DNA of 64,000 nucleotides from Leptodactylus fallax (lineage: Eukaryota > Chordata > Amphibia > Anura > Leptodactylidae). This document shows, in pieces, positions 58,062 to 64,000 of the stretch. Position numbers and translations under genes: made by a program. The stretch spans positions 992,001-1,056,000 of the forward strand of contig CAMRHE010000115.1 of NCBI GenBank assembly GCA_947044405.1, written 5' to 3'. The stretch's first letter is position 1, and every line of letters begins with the position of its first letter. The notes under the pieces are model-generated. The model was not told the origin of the DNA, did not search any database, and was given only the letters and a program-made list of their open reading frames with translations.

Positions 58062-58417
58062 AGTGAAGAAATCAGGCGATACCTTTTAGAGGCTAACTGA
58101 GTATATTTATAAGTAAGCTTTCAGGAGTACTAGCTAGCTCCCTTCATCAGACATGGTGTGATACAAGAACTGAAAATTCACAGATTTTTATACACATGGT
58201 TTTCAAAGCATTTTAGAGTCCTTAAAAAAAATGCAATCTAAGTAGAGAAGTTATTTACAACAGGTAAAAAAAAACAGTCTGGAAACTTGTGGTGCGTGAC
58301 GGAGGGATCAGTAATTCTTGCTGTTATCTGTTTGCTATCAGGAGGTGATTTGTGTCCCTCACAGTTCATACATAGTGTGATTTGAAGCTGGCATGAATAT
58401 TGAGTTCAGTTCATGGT

Positions 58418-58819
58418 TCAAACATAGTGTGACATGAAGCTGGCATGAATATTAAGTCCAAATTGCAGAGTTTGAAATTTTAGCATAAATTTGTACTCCA
58501 TTTCTTTCCTTTTCTCCTGTGTCTTAAAATGTCCCATTAAAACCACAACCCGCAAATCTTCAATAGAGTGATTTTCTCCGAAGAAATGTGCGGCCACTGG
58601 GGGATCAGTTCTGCTGTTATTAATATTGGATCTGTGTGAGTTCATTCGTTGACTGAGTCTCTGCCCTGTTTCCCCCACATAGAGGCCTGTGGTGGGACAT
58701 TGCACACACATTATGAGGTACACCACATTGGAAGACCTGCAGGAGAATGTCCCCCTAATTCTGTGTACCTGTTGTGACTGTGGGATAGGTACACTGTCAG
58801 TGGTGTGGATGTGCTTGCT
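58418..58819 (-). pseudogene. GIY-YIG endonuclease, inverted partial copy (left arm)
   Basis: The minus strand gives CKHIHTTDSVPIPQSQQVHR, then VVYLIMCVQC and GLYVGETGQRLSQRMNSHR, the GIY-YIG nuclease signature of Penelope-like elements, and ends HASFMSHYV. It has no RT upstream because the arm stops at the palindrome junction; unlike the right-arm copy it has no frameshift. Confidence 0.85.
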
Positions 58820-60096
58820 GGATGGAGATGCAGCATGTCGGGTACACCTGGCAAAACAAAACCTCCCAACAGAACCAGTAACGCAGCTCATACAATTCAT
58901 CCTTAGCCACAACCATTTTACCTTTGGAGAGGATCTATATCTACAGCGAATGGGAACTTCAATGGGGACCAGATGTGCACCCCAATATGCAAATCTCTTT
59001 ATGGCAGAAATGGAAGGAACATATTTATCAACATGCGCCACCAAACCTATGATTTACCTTCGTTATATCGATGATATCCTTGTCATCTGGACTGCAGGTG
59101 AGGAGGCCCTACTTCAATTCCATAATGACTTCAATGACTTTCACCCGACCATCAACCTTAAACTTAGCTATTCAGGGAGTGAAATTCACTTTCTGGATAC
59201 CACAATATACATTAAAGACCACCGGCTACTCACATCAATATACCACAAACCCACAGACAGAACGGCCTACCTGAGAAACGACAGCTTCCACCCCAAGCAC
59301 GCAAGACAATCTATAATCTACAGCCAGGCTATACGATACAATCGTATTTGCTCCGACAAAACAGACCTGGACAAGCACCTCCTGGATCTGAGGATGAAAT
59401 TTCTCAGATTGGGATACAAACCAAAAGTAACAGACAACCAATTGAAAAAAGCGGCAGCCATTAACAGAGACAGTCTGCTCACATATAGAGAGACCCAGAA
59501 AGATGCCCGAGTGCCCCTAGTAGTCACCTACAACCCACAGCTGGAGATCCTACGAAGGATTGCCAAGGAGCTCCAACCTGTGCTACATAGGGACAACAGA
59601 CTCAAGGACATATTTCCAGTCCCCCCTCTCCTTTCCTTTTGACAACCACCAAACCTGAGGCGTATTATCGTCCGGAGTGCCCTGAAGGCCCCAACTGAAA
59701 ATGGAACCTCACCTTGCCTACATAAAAGGTGCATGACCTGCAAGCACATCCACACCACTGACAGTGTACCTATCCCACAGTCACAACAGGTACACAGAAT
59801 TAGGGGGACATTCTCCTGCAGGTCTTCCAATGTGGTGTACCTCATAATGTGTTTGCAATGTCCCATCAGGAGGCCTCTATGTGGGGGAAACAGGGCAGAG
59901 ACTCAGTCAACGAATGAACTCACACAGATCCAATATTAATAACAGCAGAACCGATCTCCCAGTGGCCGCACATTTCTCCGGAGAAAACCACTCTATTGAA
60001 GATTTGCGGGTTGTGGTTTTAATGGGACATTTTAAGATGCAGGAGAAAAGGAAAGAATCGGAGTACAAATTTATGCAAAAATTTCAAACTCTGTAA
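58820..60096 (+). pseudogene. Penelope-like reverse transcriptase and GIY-YIG endonuclease, disrupted
   Basis: The RT part includes TSMGTRCAPQYANLFMAEME, then YLRYIDDILVIW with the catalytic YIDD, and EIHFLDTTIY. A TGA at 59641-59643 interrupts an otherwise continuous frame (..PLLSF stop QPPNLRRIIVRSAL..). The GIY-YIG domain follows (VVYLIMCLQC) but shifts frame at about 59870 and resumes as GETGQRLSQRMNSHR. The N-terminal half of the RT is absent (5' truncation). Frame codons before 58820 belong to the inverted arm. Confidence 0.88.
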
Positions 60097-60541
60097 TTTG
60101 GACTTAATATTCATGCCAGCTTCATGTCACACTATATATGAACCATGAACTGAACTCAATATTCATGCCAGCTTCAAATCACACTATGTATGAACTGTGA
60201 GGGACACAAATCACCTCCTGATAGCAAACAGATAACAGCAAGAATTACTGATCCCTCCGTCACGCACCACAAGTTTCCAGACTGTTTTTTTTTACCTGTT
60301 GTAAATAACTTCTCTACTTAGATTGCATTTTTTTTAAGGACTCTAAAATGCTTTGAAAACCATGTGTATAAAAATCTGTGAATTTTCAGTTCTTGTATCA
60401 CACCATGTCTGATGAAGGGAGCTAGCTAGTACTCCTGAAAGCTTACTTATAAATATACTCAGTTAGCCTCTAAAAGGTATCGCCTGATTTCTTCACTCTT
60501 CCACTACTTTCAATGGCTAACACGGTACAACATTATACTAC

Positions 60542-62290
60542 TAGTAATAGTGTCAGCCACACAGCACTCCCTAGTGGTGACAGTCACACAGTGTGCCCAG
60601 TAATCGTGTCAGCCACACAGCACTCCCTAGTGGTGACAGTCACACAGTGTGCCCAGTAATAGTGTCAGCCACACAGCACTCCCTAGTAATGACAGTCACA
60701 CAGTGTGTCCAGTAATAGTGTCAGCCACACAGCACTCCCTAGTAATGACAGTCACACAGTGTGTCCAGTAATAGTGTCAGCCACACAGTACTCCCTAGTG
60801 ATGACAGTCACACAGTGTGCCCAGTAATAGTGTCAGCCACACAGCACTCCCTAGTGGTGACAGTCACACAGTGTGCCCAGTAATAGTGTCAGTCACACAG
60901 CACTCCCTAGTGGTGACAGTCACACAGTGTGCCCAGTAATAGTGTCAGCCACACTGCACTCCCTAGTGGTGACAGTCACACAGTGTGCCCAGTAATAGTG
61001 TCAGCCACACAGCACTCCCTAGTGGTGACAGTCACACAGTGTGCCCAGTAATAGTGTCAGCAACACAGCACTCCCTAGTGGTCACAGTCACACAGTGTGC
61101 CCAGTAATAGTGTCAGCCACACAGCACTCCCTAGTGGTGACAGTCACACAGTGTGCCCAGTAATAGTGTCAGCCACACAGCACTCCCTAGTAATGACAGT
61201 CACACAGTGTGCCTAGTAATAGTGTCAGCCACACAGCACTCCCTAGTGGTGACAGTCACACAGTGTGCCTAGTAATAGTGTCAGACACACAGTACTCCCT
61301 AGTAATGACAGTCACACAGTGTGTCCAGTAATAGTGTCAGCCACACAGCACTCCCTAGTGATGACAGTCACACAGTGTGCCCAGTAATAGTGTCAGCCAC
61401 ACAGCACTCCCTAGTGGTGACAGTCACACAGTGTGCCCAGTAATAGTGTCAGCCACACAGCACTCCCTAGTGGTGACAGTCACACAGTGTGCCTAGTAAT
61501 AGTGTCAGACACACAGTACTCCCTAGTAATGACAGTCACACAGTGTGTCCAGTAATAGTGTCAGCCACACAGCACTCCCTAGTGATGACAGTCACACAGT
61601 GTGCCCAGTAATAGTGTCAGCCACACAGCACTCCCTAGTGGTGACAGTCACACAGTGTGCCCAGTAATAGTGTCAGCAACACAGCACTCCCTAGTGGTCA
61701 CAGTCACACAGTGTGCCCAGTAATAGTGTCAGCCACACAGCACTCCCTAGTGGTGACAGTCACACAGTGTGCCCAGTAATAGTGTCAGCCACACAGCACT
61801 CCCTAGTAATGACAGTCACACAGTGTGCCTAGTAATAGTGTCAGCCACACAGCACTCCCTAGTGGTGACAGTCACACAGTGTGCCTAGTAATAGTGTCAG
61901 ACACACAGTACTCCCTAGTAATGACAGTCACACAGTGTGTCCAGTAATAGTGTCAGCCACACAGCACTCCCTAGTAATGACAGTCACACAGTGTGCCTAG
62001 TAATAGTGTCAGCCACACAGCACTCCCTAGTGGTGACAGTCACACAGTGTGCCTAGTAATAGTGTCAGACACACAGTACTCCCTAGTAATGACAGTCACA
62101 CAGTGTGTCCAGTAATAGTGTCAGCCACACAGCACTCCCTAGTGGTGACAGTCACACAGTGTGCCTAGTAATAGTGTCAGACACACAGCACTCCCTAGTG
62201 GTGACAGTCACACAGTGTGCCCAGTAATAGTGTCAGCAACACAGCACTCCCTAGTGGTGACAGTCACACAGTGTGCCCAGTAATAGGGCT
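60542..62290. repeat. 56-bp satellite, main array, with higher-order structure
   Basis: About 31 units of 56 bp. Diagnostic variants (CAGCAACAC with GTGGTCACAG; CAGACACACAGTACTCC; AGTAATGAC; GTGTCCAG; GTGCCTAG) recur in the same order after 616 bp, that is 11 units, for example the block at 61061 and again at 61677. No coding role. Confidence 0.95.
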
Positions 62291-62824
62291 CAGACACACA
62301 ACGACTTTGCAGCCTGCTAGTGTATTCTAGTGGAATGAAGGCTTCAGCATCGGCAGAGTCAGGGATTCTTTCCTGTAAGAGCAAGGGGAACTTGCTACCA
62401 CTCTCTGCAGGGGTGAAGAGGGGCCTGTATGTCTTACCTAGAAGATATATTATTAAAAGTTTCAGGTACTTGATTTCTGTATAAAGGAGTTTGTCTTTTT
62501 CTGGATCAACAAAGTAGAGTTATAAGTTGGACTTGATATGCTTGTGGCTTCTTAAGTATTATCAATTACTAGCATTTATTACACTGAGAACCCCAATTTT
62601 GAGCGCAAAACCTCTGAACATGACATTTCTGTCATTACTTCTTGTCTAAATATTATTCATTTTCCTCTTACCATTAAGAAATTTTAGAAGCAATTTGCAC
62701 CTTTCTAAATTTATTTTTAATACTATTGTAATACTAGTTTAACCTGTTTATTTGCTTCTTTAAACCATATGGCTTGTCCCTTTATTAACATTATCATAGA
62801 TATTATGGTACCTATAATCTGTTT

Positions 62825-62895
62825 GTGTTAAATAATAATAACAATGATAATACATTTTATTTATATCGCGCCAACATATTCCACAGCACTTTTCT
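62825..62895. repeat. Short copy of the GCGCCAACATATTCC repeat
   Basis: AATAATAATAACAATGATAA followed by ATCGCGCCAACATATTCCAC matches 49756-49830. Confidence 0.65.
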
Positions 62896-62914
62896 GGGAC
62901 AAATATAGATGTGT

Positions 62915-63262
62915 CTTTAGGGTAGGTCATCATCACTACGTTACTAGTGGGGGGGTCTAACCCTCACTGATCAGCTGGATCAGTGTTTAGGTGAGCTCTA
63001 TGGCCTTTTCACTGAATACCAGGCACAGCACTGTGCATATCACAGGGGCTGTGATTGGTATTGTAGCTATCTCGTTCACTTGATTGGTCAAATAGTACAG
63101 CAGCAGCTAATTCCCAAAGAACTTGATGTCATCAGTACATGAAAGAGACCACAGTTCTTGTGAGCACTGCGGCCTCCTCAGACAGCTTATGGGTGTTACG
63201 GTGGGGGACCTGGGTGTCAACCTTCCACTGATCACATATTGATAACCTATACTAAGAAAAAA
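62915..63262. mobile_element. GGTCATC-type foldback repeat
   Basis: TTAGGGTAGGTCATCATCAC and GTGGGGGGGTCTAACCC at the left pair with CACTGATCACATATTGATAA and GGGGGACCTGGGTGTCAACC-type sequence at the right. This is the common frog foldback family, non-coding. Confidence 0.6.
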
Positions 63263-64000
63263 AAACCCTTAAGTCTAAGGTCACATGCTGCAGAATACAG
63301 CTAAAGAACGCTGAGGAAAAAAACGCAATAGAAAAGCATCACATTTTTTTCCACATCGTTTTTCAGGCCGGGGCCCCCCATGGCTTAAACACTTCATTAA
63401 AAAAATGGTGTTTAACAGACCCTGTTCTGCAGAGGTGGAGCTACAAGGAGGAGCAGAGTGTGTTTGTCAGCCATCTTGAGAGGGTGCTCTGAGATATGAG
63501 GAGAAGGATACAGATGTAGAAGGATCCCTAAGGGACCAGAAGACACAGCAAAGTGGAGCTGAATCAAAGATTGTTCCAGAGTTGGTCCAGACAGCATCCT
63601 GAAGGAGAAGATTCCCATCAAGGACCTGGCTGAGAAGTAGCACTGTCAGTGAGACTGCATCTTTTCAGAATGAGCCCCTCTTCCAGTTGTTCCAAACAAA
63701 GGCTAAAGGTACCCAACGGACCCAGGTCAGTGAGAGGAGTAATCGTGCATGCACCACATTACATTTTTGGTGCCAAATTGCTTGGGACTGAGTAAGGGCC
63801 TGTAGTTAGACTTGTTAGGCATGCTCATCTTCAAAGGCCACACTACTAGTGAATTATCTACCTATTCGGTAGTAAGGACTATGACTCAGAGAATTCTATA
63901 GAGTTGTAACTCTCAGCGATGAGTTTCTAAGGTCTAGAAGCGATATTTTATGCATCTTCACATTTTTTGGCTTGCAAGCTGACCTACTATTATATTTACT
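63263..64000. other. No recognised feature
   Basis: Mixed-composition sequence with a purine-rich stretch (63420-63600). No protein, RNA gene or repeat family was recognised; it could be the start of another element continuing beyond the window. Confidence 0.4.

Larger units (their letters stand above)
58062..60541 (+). mobile_element. Palindromic Penelope-like element inserted in the satellite
   Basis: It consists of a left arm (58062-58819) inverted relative to a right arm (about 59736-60500), with a single-copy RT segment between. The flanking duplication TAGTAATAGTGTCAG (58047-58061, 60542-60556) is satellite sequence, about 15 bp as in Penelope elements, although satellite repetition makes this less decisive. 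The right end CTACTTTCAATGGCTAACAC is missing from the left arm. RT plus GIY-YIG endonuclease identifies the class. Confidence 0.88.

Noticed and set aside
60542..62290. CRISPR-like array
   Set aside because: The 56-bp units are contiguous without unique spacers, and the window is eukaryotic. It is a satellite.
63412..63621. Possible exon or LTR leader in the purine-rich terminal segment
   Set aside because: No splice pair, domain, LTR end or primer-binding site could be identified, and the window ends before anything could confirm it.

Overview
The window is eukaryotic, almost certainly from an anuran amphibian. There are split genes with canonical GT-AG introns, TATA boxes and AATAAA signals, and no operons. 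The spacers are full of repeats typical of frogs and toads, such as short foldback elements carrying AAAGGGGTTGTCCAG or GGTCATCAGTAT-type ends and TATAGCGCCAACATATTCC repeats. The identification rests on recognising these sequences and the proteins by eye; no search was run, and all exon borders were set by reading splice sites and comparing the copies.

The backbone is a head-to-tail array of five gastrokine genes (secreted BRICHOS-domain gastric proteins, closest to GKN1), all on the + strand: copy 1 (503-4472), copy 2 (11048-16879), copy 3 (23384-33041), copy 4 (38638-42761) and copy 5 (53252-56234). Each has the same six-exon structure: MKTL / rest of signal peptide / Asn-rich region / BRICHOS part 1 / BRICHOS part 2 with MCRG / C-terminal Cys exon. 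Copies 1-4 lie in long duplicated units. Their promoters, introns and 3' spacers align almost end to end, and the core unit is about 9-10 kb without later insertions. Each encodes an intact 161-residue protein. Copy 5 is an older, diverged paralogue; its exon 5 has one extra G that causes premature termination.

Mobile elements account for most length differences between units. Copy 2 intron 1 carries a 1.85-kb hAT-type element swollen by a two-orientation minisatellite. Copy 3 intron 1 carries a 5.3-kb DIRS tyrosine-recombinase retrotransposon with terminal repeats and internal complementary region, and its intron 5 a 148-bp hAT MITE. The spacers hold further hAT-type elements (one with a large palindrome), a 5'-truncated LINE, a Tc1-like element with one in-frame stop, and foldback elements.

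The last 17 kb is repeat country: several LINE reverse-transcriptase remnants, one of which seeded a 41-bp minisatellite, and a 56-bp satellite with an 11-unit (616-bp) higher-order repeat, into which a palindromic Penelope-like element has inserted. The last 700 bases show nothing recognisable.

The main biological story is lineage-specific amplification and sequence exchange of a secreted gastric-mucosa gene family, with conserved proximal promoters, an extra N-terminal cysteine in four copies and diversification concentrated in the last exon.
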